64,000 bases of DNA from Clostridium_AM tanneri (GTDB lineage Bacteria > Bacillota > Clostridia > Clostridiales > Clostridiaceae), in contig NZ_JARUJP010000015.1 in the NCBI RefSeq assembly GCF_033659955.1, forward strand, positions 1-64,000. Reading direction: 5' to 3'. Position 1 is the stretch's first letter, and each line of letters opens with the position of its first letter. Made by a program: the position numbers and the translations under genes. Below are positions 1-8,260 of this stretch, piece after piece. The notes below the pieces were generated by a model. The model ran no database searches. It was not told where the DNA came from and saw only the letters and a program-made list of their open reading frames with translations.

Positions 1-13
1 AAACTCTCAATTT
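1..13 (-). rRNA. 16S rRNA gene, 5' end only
   Basis: Read on the minus strand the first bases give AAATTGAGAGTTT, the conserved start of clostridial 16S rRNA (normally followed by GATCCTGGCTCAG, which would lie left of the window). Only about 13 nt are inside. The upstream leader and tandem promoters described below support the call. The exact mature 5' end is estimated by analogy with other 16S genes. Confidence 0.78.
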
Positions 14-152
14 AAAAGTTTGTGACTCATTACTGTTTTGTTACTCTAAGAGTAACTCAAAGAATTGCTGGCTTATTTTAAAAACAAGTTTTACTTATTT
101 TTACCTCTGTTTAATTTTCAAGGATCATTCCGCTTATCTTAGCGACTTTTAC
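14..152 (-). other. rRNA operon leader with boxA-like element and hairpins
   Basis: Transcribed leader between the last promoter and the 16S 5' end. It holds a perfect 8-bp inverted repeat with a 1-nt centre (40-56), a boxA-like antitermination stretch CCTTGAAAATTAAACAG (minus strand, about 107-123), and the motif GTCGCTAAGATAAGCGG (130-146), which can fold through CGCT/AGCG. boxA-like sequences of this kind precede 16S genes in Firmicutes. Confidence 0.65.
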
Positions 153-181
153 AGTTTAACATTTGCATTAAAGTTTGTCAA
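153..181 (-). promoter_or_regulatory. rRNA promoter, proximal
   Basis: Minus-strand -35 TTGACA (176-181), 17-nt spacer, -10 TAAACT (153-158). A perfect -35 and ideal spacing directly upstream of the leader fit a sigma-A rRNA promoter. Confidence 0.7.
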
Positions 182-222
182 GAAGTTTTTTTATTTACTA
201 TATTGTTCCTGACAGCTTTATT

Positions 223-252
223 ATATTACTACAAATGATTATTGGTTGTCAA
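223..252 (-). promoter_or_regulatory. rRNA promoter, distal
   Basis: Minus-strand -35 TTGACA (247-252), 18-nt spacer, -10 TAATAT (223-228); an alternative TATAAT at 220-225 would give a 21-nt spacer. Tandem promoters are usual for rRNA operons. A further upstream copy of the leader motif (276-292) follows a TATGAT (300-305), hinting at a third start, but no convincing -35 is seen there. Confidence 0.62.
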
Positions 253-292
253 CACATTCTGTTTTCAACCTTTTGCCGCTTGCCTCAGCGAC

Positions 293-723
293 ATGTGTTA
301 TCATACCACTATTATTTCTACTACACAGATATAATTTGCTTTCTTATTTAAAATTATACTTATATTATTAAGTTTTTCTCATAATTACTTTAACTTTATT
401 GTATTGACACTCCAGACTCAGTTTTCCTTACAATTAAGATGAAAAATACATTTTAAGCTTTGTTCTGGCAAGTAACTCTAATAAAAAGAAGGCAGTACTC
501 CTGTAAACTGCCATTCTCCTTTTCTGTTTTTAATAAACTATTAAATTAATTTGTAAATTGTTAACGCTCTATACTATTTAAAGCAAAACACTAATGCCTA
601 ACAGCTATAACCCTCATGATTTATTCTGCAGCATTTTTAAGCAAACTATTAAAGTTTACTGTTGCTTTCTCTAATTTCCTGACACATTATTACATTACCT
701 ATTATTCGCAACTAGTGTTAGCT
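293..723. other. AT-rich intergenic region with one terminator-like hairpin
   Basis: No gene seen. A 6-bp stem GGCAGT (491-496) / ACTGCC (507-512) is followed on the minus strand by TTCTTTTTAT, which could end the transcript of the histidine kinase gene. The rest is AT-rich upstream DNA of the rRNA operon. Confidence 0.5.
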
Positions 724-2589
724 CTAGATATATATATCAGAGAACTCAATATTTATTCTTTCTACTTTACTAGTATTTTCTATATTGTTTTCTTTTTGAT
801 TTTTATGATCTAAAACTTTAGCAGGGAGTTCAACGTAAAAACAACTTCCTTTTCCAGCTTCACTTTCCACCCACATCTTTCCCTTATGTAGTTCCACTAA
901 AGATTTAATTAAAGCGAGTCCTATACCACTGCCTTCTCTATTTCTTTTAAAAGATTTATCCACTTGAACAAACCTTTCAAATATTAATTCCTGTTTTTCT
1001 TTCGGTATGCCAACCCCAGTATCCCTTACCAAAATAACTATCTTATCCCCCTTATCATGTATATCAACATAAATAGTCCCTTTCTCCTGAGTAAATTTTA
1101 CTGCATTAGAAAGTAGGTTAAGCATTATTCTTTCTATACTATTTGGATCACAACTTATAACTTTTTCCTCAATATCAGTATCAAAAATAAGTTCTATTCC
1201 TTTATTTTGAACATATTCACCTACAGAAAGTGTTATGTCTTCAACAATACTTATAATGTTATAGTTTCCAAAAGTCACATCAAAGTGACCAGAATCAATT
1301 TTAGTTATATCTATAAGATTATTTACTAGTCTTATTAGCCTATACACATTTTGATACATTAATGATATGTAGTGTTTTAACTTGGAACTATTCATGCTCT
1401 CATCGCTGCTAGTAACTAATTTGCACATCTGTAGTGCAGTAAATATTATATTTAGCGGTGTTCTAAATTCATGAGATAAATTAGCAAAAAATTCTGTTCT
1501 TAAGCTCTCATACTCAATAGCATCCTTTAATAGCTTAGTCTTTTCTTCAATATCTCTACTAAGCTCTTCCGCCTTTCTTCTTTCTGATATATCTCTTGAT
1601 ACCACTAGTATAGAATCTTCTCCGTCATAGGGGTATATTGCAGCGGTAGTTTCTATCTCTAATAATTCATTATTATATTTTTTTATAAACTTTTCTTCAG
1701 TTAAAGGCATACTTCCATTTTTATATATCAAATCAAACTTTTTATCGAATTTTTCTTTATAATCTGGATGAACTTCTAAAAAATCAGAAACACTCTTTCC
1801 TATTAAGTCATCTACACTACTTGCACCTAAACTCCTTGCCCCTGCCGGATTAGCGTATAAAAACTTCTCTCTAGTTCTTATGTATATTGAATCTGGAATA
1901 AGTTCTACAAGACCTTTATACTTTTGTTCACTTTCTCTCAGCTGATTTTCAACTGCTCTCCTTTTATTCATATCCCTTATAAGAGTTTTATTTATATCCG
2001 TCAATTCCTTTGTTCTGCTTCTAACTATATACTCTAAGTACTCATTATTTTTTTGAAGAGCTGCTTCTGTAGCCATTTGTTTAAGCCTGCTAACTGCCAT
2101 ATCTGACATTAGCTCTGTTAAACACCTAAAGTAATCCAGATAATCTTTAACTTTTTCTTCAGTTACAATTGGTATTTCCTTAACAGCATCCAAATAATCT
2201 TTTTTATTAACTCCTAACTCATCAGCTTGTCTTTCAAAATATTCTAAATCAGGTTTACACTTAAGAAACTGACCAAAACTTAAGTTACCTATATACTCTC
2301 CCCTTATCATTATAGGGGTACAAGCTTCTACTAGTCCATTTCCACAGATGTATTCCGTATAGCCGCCTTCACTATAATTACAATCTACAGCTTTTTTATT
2401 TCTCAAACAATTCATTAAAGCCTTTGGATTTGATGAATGAAAACAAGTGCAAATTCTAGTTTGCCCTGAACTTATGATGGTATCGCCATTTGCATCTAAT
2501 ATTGCATATGGAACCTTAGTCAAATTGTAGAACTTATCCATAAGCTTTTGTAACTTTTCCATATCTAATAAATTATCTAATTTATACAT
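724..2589 (-). CDS. PocR-PAS sensor histidine kinase
   Basis: Hybrid-free sensor kinase, apparently cytoplasmic since no membrane segment is visible. Counting from the ATG at 2589 (621 aa), the N-terminal ~170 residues are a PocR sensory domain with a run of conserved Cys (ICTCF, MNCLRNKKAVDC, ICG, EAC). A short coiled segment and a PAS domain follow (~residues 225-350), then HisKA with the phospho-acceptor His in NLSHEFRTPL and a HATPase_c domain (NAVKF, DTGVGIP, GSGIGLAL). PocR domains are known to bind small molecules such as 1,3-propanediol in the founding regulator; the ligand here is unknown. An upstream GTG at 2676 adds 29 residues, but GGGGG with 7-nt spacing precedes the ATG at 2589. 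No response regulator is adjacent. Confidence 0.85.
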   Translation of the reverse strand: MYKLDNLLDMEKLQKLMDKFYNLTKVPYAILDANGDTIISSGQTRICTCFHSSNPKALMNCLRNKKAVDCNYSEGGYTEYICGNGLVEACTPIMIRGEYIGNLSFGQFLKCKPDLEYFERQADELGVNKKDYLDAVKEIPIVTEEKVKDYLDYFRCLTELMSDMAVSRLKQMATEAALQKNNEYLEYIVRSRTKELTDINKTLIRDMNKRRAVENQLRESEQKYKGLVELIPDSIYIRTREKFLYANPAGARSLGASSVDDLIGKSVSDFLEVHPDYKEKFDKKFDLIYKNGSMPLTEEKFIKKYNNELLEIETTAAIYPYDGEDSILVVSRDISERRKAEELSRDIEEKTKLLKDAIEYESLRTEFFANLSHEFRTPLNIIFTALQMCKLVTSSDESMNSSKLKHYISLMYQNVYRLIRLVNNLIDITKIDSGHFDVTFGNYNIISIVEDITLSVGEYVQNKGIELIFDTDIEEKVISCDPNSIERIMLNLLSNAVKFTQEKGTIYVDIHDKGDKIVILVRDTGVGIPKEKQELIFERFVQVDKSFKRNREGSGIGLALIKSLVELHKGKMWVESEAGKGSCFYVELPAKVLDHKNQKENNIENTSKVERINIEFSDIYI

Positions 2590-2742
2590 CAACTTGCCCC
2601 CAATCTCTATAAAAGCAGTTTTTATTCTATTTTTTAATACCTCATCATTGCTTATAAGTATATTGTTTATCATCACCTGACTTTATTCAACCTTTTTAAG
2701 AAAATATCCTTCAATTTTTTATACAAATTATAAATCAATTTG

Positions 2743-2771
2743 TTGTCACAGCCTAATGATAAATTGATAAA
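2743..2771 (+). promoter_or_regulatory. possible promoter of the Asn-rich gene
   Basis: TTGTCA (2743-2748), 17-nt spacer, GATAAA (2766-2771), 33 nt before the gene start. The -10 is weak; AT-richness makes chance matches likely. Confidence 0.35.
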
Positions 2772-2804
2772 CTAAATATATAAAGATAAATAGGGTGTGG
2801 TTCA

Positions 2805-3563
2805 ATGGAAGACATTAATAATTCAAGTAATAGTAATACTAGTTCAAATATAATCAATAACAACATTGACAATACTCATAAAAATATACAAAACATTAAT
2901 AACATCATAAAAACCAGTAGCAATAGCGATAATAGTGGCGAAGATAATAACAGTAGCGATACGTCTAATAGTGATAAATGTACTGGTGATGATACAAAGC
3001 CCTGTCAGAGATCACCAGATAATGATTCTAATAATAACAATAATAGCCCTTCTAGTATCTCCAATGAAAACACTGTTAAAGATACTAATACAAATTTACA
3101 AAACATAAATACTATCATATTATCTGGTATCGAAAGTGCAAAAAATCTTCAAAATGGAATTTCCCAAGGAACTTCAGAAAACCAAACTGCTCAGTCCTCT
3201 GATACTTCTATTAGCGATAGCATTGATAAAGCCTCCTCGACTCTTCAGAATATCAATAATATTAAAGAGCAACTGGCTAAATTGGATTTAAATCCTAGAG
3301 AATCTCTTTACTTTGACAATTGCATTAATCCATTGCTAACAGTGTTAAATCAGCTTAGCAGCACTTCCGTTAATCTGGCTACTAGCTCTTATTATTTGTC
3401 AACCTCTATAATTACACATGGTAAAGAGTCAAAACTTAAAGATACTATACACCTAGTTTATGATATTAATAAAGAATGTGAGGATGTTTATGACGTTCTG
3501 GAAAAAAGAATAGATACACTATTAGAATTGGCTAAAAAATGCTCATGCTTAGATCACTTTTAA
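2805..3563 (+). CDS. Asn/Ser-rich protein of unknown function
   Basis: Not recognised. 252 aa; the first ~150 residues are a low-complexity Asn/Ser/Asp/Thr tract, the last ~100 are ordinary and probably helical. The motif (I/L)QNIN(N/T)I recurs three times (near residues 28, 98 and 147), suggesting an internal repeat. Cysteines occur as DKCTGDDTKPC and near the C terminus as KKCSCLDHF. There is no signal peptide or membrane segment, so it is likely cytoplasmic, perhaps sporulation-related, but that is a guess. The RBS AGGGTGTGG precedes ATG 2805. It is a single gene divergent from the PocR kinase and convergent with livF; its stop codon lies inside the shared terminator stem. Confidence 0.7.
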   Translation: MEDINNSSNSNTSSNIINNNIDNTHKNIQNINNIIKTSSNSDNSGEDNNSSDTSNSDKCTGDDTKPCQRSPDNDSNNNNNSPSSISNENTVKDTNTNLQNINTIILSGIESAKNLQNGISQGTSENQTAQSSDTSISDSIDKASSTLQNINNIKEQLAKLDLNPRESLYFDNCINPLLTVLNQLSSTSVNLATSSYYLSTSIITHGKESKLKDTIHLVYDINKECEDVYDVLEKRIDTLLELAKKCSCLDHF

Positions 3564-3576
3564 GCATGAGCATTTT
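3540..3576. terminator. bidirectional terminator between the Asn-rich gene and livF
   Basis: Perfect 11-bp stem TGCTCATGCTT (3540-3550) / AAGCATGAGCA (3562-3572) with an 11-nt loop, TTTT after it on the plus strand and TTTTTT on the minus strand. The left arm lies within the last codons of the plus-strand gene. Confidence 0.8.
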
Positions 3577-3642
3577 CAACCTTTTTTAAACTCATTTTTA
3601 ATATACATCCTAATTTATTTTTTAGTTGTTATATTCTCTGCT

Positions 3643-4359
3643 TTATACTCCTAAATATGCCCTTTTTACCTCTTCACTTTCCTTCAATTCTTCTGTAGTT
3701 CCCTGGAGCGTAATTTTTCCAGTCTCTAAAACATATCCTCTATCCGCTATAGCTAATGCCATTTTTGCATTCTGCTCCACTAGAAAAACTGTAGTTCTTA
3801 ATTCTTGATTTATTTTTTTAATAACCTGAAATATCTCCTTTACAACTATAGGTGCCACCCCCATAGAAGGCTCATCTAAAAGCAGCAACTTAGGCTTTGC
3901 CATAAGCCCTCTTCCTATTGCAAGCATCTGCTGTTCCCCACCACTTAAGGTTCCTGCATACTGTTTTTTTCTTTCTTCAAGTCTAGGGAATATATTGTAT
4001 ATTTCTTTTATTTCACTTACCAGTTTGTTCTTTTTTTCCTTTCTGCAGTAAGCTCCTATCTGCAGATTTTCCTCTACTGTAAGCTTAGAAAAAACTCTTC
4101 TTCCTTCTGGTACTAAAACAACTGATTCTGAAACCACCTTATGAGCAGGGATTCCTGTTATATCCTTCGAATTAAAGATTATTTTTCCCTCTCTCGGTCT
4201 TAATAATCCTGCTATAGTCTTTAGTGTAGTGGTCTTCCCTGCTCCATTTCCACCTATCAGTGTGACAATTTCTCCCTCTCTAATTTCTAAAGATACTTCC
4301 TTTAGTGCCTGTATATTCCCATAGTAAGTTTTAACATTCTGAACTAAAAGCACTTTCAT
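3643..4359 (-). CDS. livF: branched-chain amino acid ABC transporter ATP-binding protein LivF
   Basis: Second ATPase of the high-affinity branched-chain amino acid (HAAT) importer; hydrolyses ATP on the cytoplasmic face to drive uptake. 238 aa, usual for LivF. Walker A GGNGAGKT at residues 36-43, signature LSGGEQQ near 139, Walker B LLLLDEPS near 157, and the LivF-typical GRRVFSKLTVEENL segment. AAGGAGG lies 3-4 nt before the ATG, inside the end of livG, so the two genes overlap by 29 nt and are probably translationally coupled. Last gene of livK-H-M-G-F; the bidirectional hairpin at 3540-3576 ends the transcript. Confidence 0.95.
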   Translation of the reverse strand: MKVLLVQNVKTYYGNIQALKEVSLEIREGEIVTLIGGNGAGKTTTLKTIAGLLRPREGKIIFNSKDITGIPAHKVVSESVVLVPEGRRVFSKLTVEENLQIGAYCRKEKKNKLVSEIKEIYNIFPRLEERKKQYAGTLSGGEQQMLAIGRGLMAKPKLLLLDEPSMGVAPIVVKEIFQVIKKINQELRTTVFLVEQNAKMALAIADRGYVLETGKITLQGTTEELKESEEVKRAYLGV

Positions 4360-5119
4360 CTACCTCCTTGCCTAGATAGGCTTCTATAACTTCTGGATTA
4401 CCTGCTACTTCTTCTGGTTTTCCATCTGCAATCTTAATGCCGTGATTTAAAACCACTACCCTATCAGATACATTCATAACCAAATTCATATTGTGCTCTA
4501 TAACTAATACAGAAATACCTCCACTTCTTATAGCACGAATTAAGTTCATCATTCCCTTAGTTTCTTCTATGTTCATTCCAGCAGTAGGCTCGTCAAGTAA
4601 TAAAAGACTAGGTTCATTAGCTAATGCTCTTGCTATCTCAAGCTTTCTTTGGTTTCCATAGGAAAGATTTTTTGATATTTCATCCTTATACTGCTCAAGT
4701 CCTACAAATTTTAAAAGTTCTATACTCTTATCTGTAATATCCTTCTCTTCCCTAATTACCCACTTAGGCTTTAATATAGAATTCCAAACACCGGCCTTTG
4801 ATCTTGTATATCTTGCCATCTTTACGTTATCAAGCACAGATACATTGCCAAAAAGCTTAATATTTTGAAAAGTTCTAGCCACACCCTTATAGGCTATTTT
4901 ATAGGGCTTAATACCAGTAGTTTTTTCTCCATTGATAAAAACTTCTCCAGAAGTAGGTGTATACAAGCCGGAAATAATATTAAAAAAAGTGGTCTTTCCT
5001 GCACCATTAGGTCCTATAAGGCCTACAATTTCCTTTTCATCTATATGAAAATTTACCTCTGATACCGCACACAAACCACCAAAACTCTTAGTAACATTTT
5101 TTGTTTCTAATATAGCCAT
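4331..5119 (-). CDS. livG: branched-chain amino acid ABC transporter ATP-binding protein LivG
   Basis: First ATPase of the LivFGMHK importer. 262 aa. Walker A GPNGAGKT at residues 36-43, signature LSYGNQRKLEIARAL (LSYG in place of LSGG, usual for LivG), Walker B LLLLDEPTAGMN, H-loop IEHNM. The C-terminal GKPEEVAGNPEVIEAYLG tail is characteristic of the family. RBS AGAGGTGAT before the ATG. It sits 71 nt after livM and overlaps livF, so it pairs with LivF on the LivH/LivM membrane dimer. Confidence 0.95.
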   Translation of the reverse strand: MAILETKNVTKSFGGLCAVSEVNFHIDEKEIVGLIGPNGAGKTTFFNIISGLYTPTSGEVFINGEKTTGIKPYKIAYKGVARTFQNIKLFGNVSVLDNVKMARYTRSKAGVWNSILKPKWVIREEKDITDKSIELLKFVGLEQYKDEISKNLSYGNQRKLEIARALANEPSLLLLDEPTAGMNIEETKGMMNLIRAIRSGGISVLVIEHNMNLVMNVSDRVVVLNHGIKIADGKPEEVAGNPEVIEAYLGKEVDESAFSSEC

Positions 5120-5190
5120 TAAATCACCTCTAAATATTAATTAGGAACTCTGAGCTGGCTTTAAAGTAGAGTTTCTTTCTTCATTGCACT

Positions 5191-6090
5191 CTACATTTCC
5201 TTACTAACATTGCTACTAACCTTTTTTCTCTTTAATTTAAACAATGAATTATCTCCAAAAAGTCCTTGAGGCCTATATCTCATCATCATAACCATAAGCA
5301 AGCCATAAATAAGTATTCTATAATCTTTAAGTCCTCTCAAAAGTTCTGGTGCCATACTTAAAATTACTGCTCCAATTACAGAACCTTTTATACTTCCTAA
5401 CCCACCTATTACCACCATACTCAATATTGTTGCTGACTCCATGAATCCAAAGCTATCTGGACTTACATAAGTAAAATAATGAGCAAAAAGAGTACCTGCA
5501 ATTCCTGCATACATGGCACCTATTGCAAAGGCTAAAACCTTATATTTAGTGGTATTAATTCCAAGGGTATCTGCTACAGTTTCATCCTCTCTTATAGCAA
5601 TTAGTGCCCTTCCAAATCTAGAGTTAACCATTCTCTTCATAACAAAGATAAGAATTACTATAAGAGCAACTTCAAAAACAAAAAATCCAAACATTCCCAA
5701 GCTATGATTAAATAATGACACTGGCTTTATGTTTCCAATTCCCATTGGTCCTCCAGTTATTTTTAAATTTAACACTAGAGATTGAATTATGAGACCAAGT
5801 CCCATTGTTACTACTGCCAGAAAATCTTCTTTAACTCTGAGACTTGGCAAGCCTAATAATGCACCAATAACCCAGGTAACCACTGCTGCAATAGGAAGAG
5901 TCATCCATATGGAATAACCAAACTTAGAAGATAATATAGCTGCAGTATAAGCACCGATAGCATAAAAGGCTGCGTGTCCTAAAGAAACTTGTCCCGCAAA
6001 ACCTATGGTTAGGTTTAATCCTAATGATAGTATTACGTATATTCCTGCTACCACTAATACATTGATAAAGTAAGAGTTAAGTATATCCAT
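5191..6090 (-). CDS. livM: branched-chain amino acid ABC transporter permease LivM
   Basis: Integral membrane subunit forming the translocation path with LivH. 299 aa with about eight to nine hydrophobic segments. The family motif GYAGQVSLGHAAFYAIGAY-type stretch is visible (here GFAGQVSLGHAAF near residue 30), as is the conserved cytoplasmic loop RFGRALIAIREDE that contacts the ATPases. RBS AGGTGA precedes ATG. Only 10 nt separate it from livH upstream, consistent with one operon. Confidence 0.94.
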   Translation of the reverse strand: MDILNSYFINVLVVAGIYVILSLGLNLTIGFAGQVSLGHAAFYAIGAYTAAILSSKFGYSIWMTLPIAAVVTWVIGALLGLPSLRVKEDFLAVVTMGLGLIIQSLVLNLKITGGPMGIGNIKPVSLFNHSLGMFGFFVFEVALIVILIFVMKRMVNSRFGRALIAIREDETVADTLGINTTKYKVLAFAIGAMYAGIAGTLFAHYFTYVSPDSFGFMESATILSMVVIGGLGSIKGSVIGAVILSMAPELLRGLKDYRILIYGLLMVMMMRYRPQGLFGDNSLFKLKRKKVSSNVSKEM

Positions 6091-6100
6091 GAATTGTCAC

Positions 6101-6985
6101 CTACACTTTCTCTATCTTCTTACCAAAGATCCCTGATGGTTTAATAAGAAGAACTAGAATCAAAATAATGAAGGCAAAAGCATCCTTGCCTACAATAAAG
6201 TTTCCTAGATATCCATCTGCAAAGGATTCAACTATACCAAGAAAAAGTCCACCGATAATTGTTCCTGGTATACTTCCAAGTCCGCCTAGTACAACGATAG
6301 CAAAAGCCTTCATTCCAGGCATAGAGCCCATGGAAGGATACACTGCATTAAAATACAAAGCAACTAAGGTTCCAGCAACTCCAGCTAAAGCAGAGCCTAT
6401 TATAAAGGTTACAGATATGACCTTATTTACACTTATGCCCATTAAGCTAGAAGCATCAAAATCCATGGATACAGCCCTCATTGCCATTCCACTTTTGGTC
6501 TTTTTTAAGTATAGATGAAGAATAATAACAAGTACTGCTGCAACTACCATTATGTATATTTGATAGTTTGTTATAGAAACCCACTGTGAAATATTATAGG
6601 TTTTTATGGGAGCTATCCCCTCTTGTGGAAAGGCTCTTGTTTGAGATCCATAAATAATTCTATATACATTCTCCAAAACTATAGCCATTCCAATGCCGCT
6701 TATTAATGCAGTAATCTTAGGTGAATTTCTTACCGGTTTATATGCAAAAAATTCTATTAGCCATCCAAAAAAGGCTGATACAATCATAGCAGCAATTACT
6801 GCAATAAATATGCTGCTGTGAAATAAAGTAATGCAGCTTACTGCTGCAAAGGCTCCAGCCATGTAAACTACACCATGAGCAAAATGGAGCAATTCTAATA
6901 CCCCGTAGATCATTGTAAGACCTATAGCTATCAGTACGTAAACACTACCAACGGTTATTCCATTAAAAAGCTGCTGAAAAAACAT
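6101..6985 (-). CDS. livH: branched-chain amino acid ABC transporter permease LivH
   Basis: Partner permease of LivM. 294 aa, very hydrophobic, with the typical N terminus QQLFNGITVGSVYVLIAIG and MIYGVLELLHFAHG, the conserved coupling loop SKMGMAMRAVS-like stretch (here TKSGMAMRAVSMD), and GGLGSIPGTIIGG near the C terminus. RBS GGGGGGAG lies just after the livK-livH intergenic hairpin. That position lets the hairpin tune how much permease is made relative to the binding protein. Confidence 0.94.
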   Translation of the reverse strand: MFFQQLFNGITVGSVYVLIAIGLTMIYGVLELLHFAHGVVYMAGAFAAVSCITLFHSSIFIAVIAAMIVSAFFGWLIEFFAYKPVRNSPKITALISGIGMAIVLENVYRIIYGSQTRAFPQEGIAPIKTYNISQWVSITNYQIYIMVVAAVLVIILHLYLKKTKSGMAMRAVSMDFDASSLMGISVNKVISVTFIIGSALAGVAGTLVALYFNAVYPSMGSMPGMKAFAIVVLGGLGSIPGTIIGGLFLGIVESFADGYLGNFIVGKDAFAFIILILVLLIKPSGIFGKKIEKV

Positions 6986-6998
6986 ATACTCCCCCCTT

Positions 6999-7045
6999 TT
7001 TAATGGGGAATAAAGTATGAAAAATCTCCTTCATTCCCCATTAAA
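6999..7045 (-). terminator. livK-livH intergenic attenuator or processing hairpin
   Basis: Perfect 13-bp stem TTTAATGGGGAAT (6999-7011) / ATTCCCCATTAAA (7033-7045) with a 21-nt loop. On the minus strand it is followed by AAGGGGGG, the livH RBS, and not by a T-run. It therefore probably stabilises or partly terminates the livK message and does not fully end transcription. Confidence 0.6.
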
Positions 7046-7096
7046 CTATACCTGTAAAATCAACCTTTATTTCTAAGCATAAATCATATCTGTACT

Positions 7097-8260
7097 CTAT
7101 TTAGTGTATTCCTGACTCTTTACATAAACAAATTTTCCATTTTCTACTCTGCTAAGTATAACTGGTTTGATAACTTCGTTCTTTTCATCAAAAGAAATTT
7201 TTCCTGTAACTCCTTCAAAACCCTTTGTTTCTGAAAGAGCTTTTCTTATAGCTTCTTTATCTGTACTATTTGCTCTCTTTATAGCATCTGCAAGCACAAG
7301 TACTGAATCATAAGCTTGAGCTGAAAGCATATCTGGCTCTTTATCAAACTTTTCCTTATAAGCCTTTATAAAATCCTGTACCATAGGTCTTGGCTCTTCT
7401 CTAAAGAATGGAGTTGTAAATACTACACCTTCTACATTCTTTCCGCCAAGTTCAGTTAACTTTGGAGAATCAAATCCATCAGAACCAAAGATAGGTACTG
7501 CTATTCCTAACTGCTTTGCCTGAGTACAAATTTGAGCAGCCTCATTATAATAGGAACCTATATATATTGCTTCTGGGTTCTTTTCCTTTACTGCCGTAAG
7601 CAATGCCTTAAAATCTTTTGTTCCATCTACAAAATTTCTGCTGATAACTACCTCTCCACCAAGTTTCTTAATCTGATTCGTAAAACCTTCTGCATTTGTA
7701 TTACCGTAGTCATTATTTACATTAAGTACTGCTACTTTCTTTAGATTTTTTTCTTTAACTGCATATTCTGCCATAGCAGCTCCCTGTGCTGGTCCTGCAT
7801 ATATAGTTCTAAATATATAGTTTCCGCCCTCAGTTATTGCAGGATTTACAGCATATGCAACAACCATAGGTATTTTATTCTGTTGTACTACCGGTGCCAC
7901 CGTTTTACTTGGAGTGCTATAAGAACCACTTACTAATGCAGATACCTTTTCCTGCTGTATCATCTTAGTAACCACATTCATTGCCTCAGGCGCCTTAGCT
8001 TGATCATCCATTGCAACTAGCTTGATTTGCTTTCCAATTACTCCACCTTTTTTATTTATTTGTTCTACTGCAAGCATTGCTCCATCCCGTGCTTGGGTAC
8101 CATCTGTAGCAGCGTCTCCGGTGTATGGCCCAAAGGTTCCTATCTTTATCTCCCCTCCTCCACCGGCTGAGGAACTTGTACTAGTTGAACATCCTGCAAA
8201 AGTGCTTGCCAAACCTGTGATTGCTAAAACTGCAATCACCTTTAATAGATTTTTTTTCAT
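7097..8260 (-). CDS. livK: branched-chain amino acid-binding lipoprotein LivK
   Basis: Extracellular substrate-binding lipoprotein of the Liv importer, type I periplasmic-binding fold. From ATG 8260 it is 387 aa: lipoprotein signal MKKNLLKVIAVLAITGL ending in the lipobox FAGC, a Ser/Gly linker, then the mature domain beginning EIKIGTFGPYTGDAA. Family stretches such as VSALVSGSYSTPS and AVLNVNNDYG are clear. A TTG at 8281 gives seven more residues but has no RBS, whereas GGGGGG lies 8 nt before ATG 8260. First gene of the operon. Specificity (Leu/Ile/Val or another amino acid) cannot be read from sequence. Confidence 0.93.
   Translation of the reverse strand: MKKNLLKVIAVLAITGLASTFAGCSTSTSSSAGGGGEIKIGTFGPYTGDAATDGTQARDGAMLAVEQINKKGGVIGKQIKLVAMDDQAKAPEAMNVVTKMIQQEKVSALVSGSYSTPSKTVAPVVQQNKIPMVVAYAVNPAITEGGNYIFRTIYAGPAQGAAMAEYAVKEKNLKKVAVLNVNNDYGNTNAEGFTNQIKKLGGEVVISRNFVDGTKDFKALLTAVKEKNPEAIYIGSYYNEAAQICTQAKQLGIAVPIFGSDGFDSPKLTELGGKNVEGVVFTTPFFREEPRPMVQDFIKAYKEKFDKEPDMLSAQAYDSVLVLADAIKRANSTDKEAIRKALSETKGFEGVTGKISFDEKNEVIKPVILSRVENGKFVYVKSQEYTK

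Noticed and set aside
404..430. Plus-strand TTGACA ... TACAAT promoter near 404
   Set aside because: The spacer is 19 nt and no plus-strand gene follows; probably chance.
616..813. Plus-strand 65-codon hydrophobic frame
   Set aside because: Lies opposite the 3' end of the PocR kinase gene and in AT-rich DNA; no RBS, translation is Phe/Ile/Tyr-rich noise.
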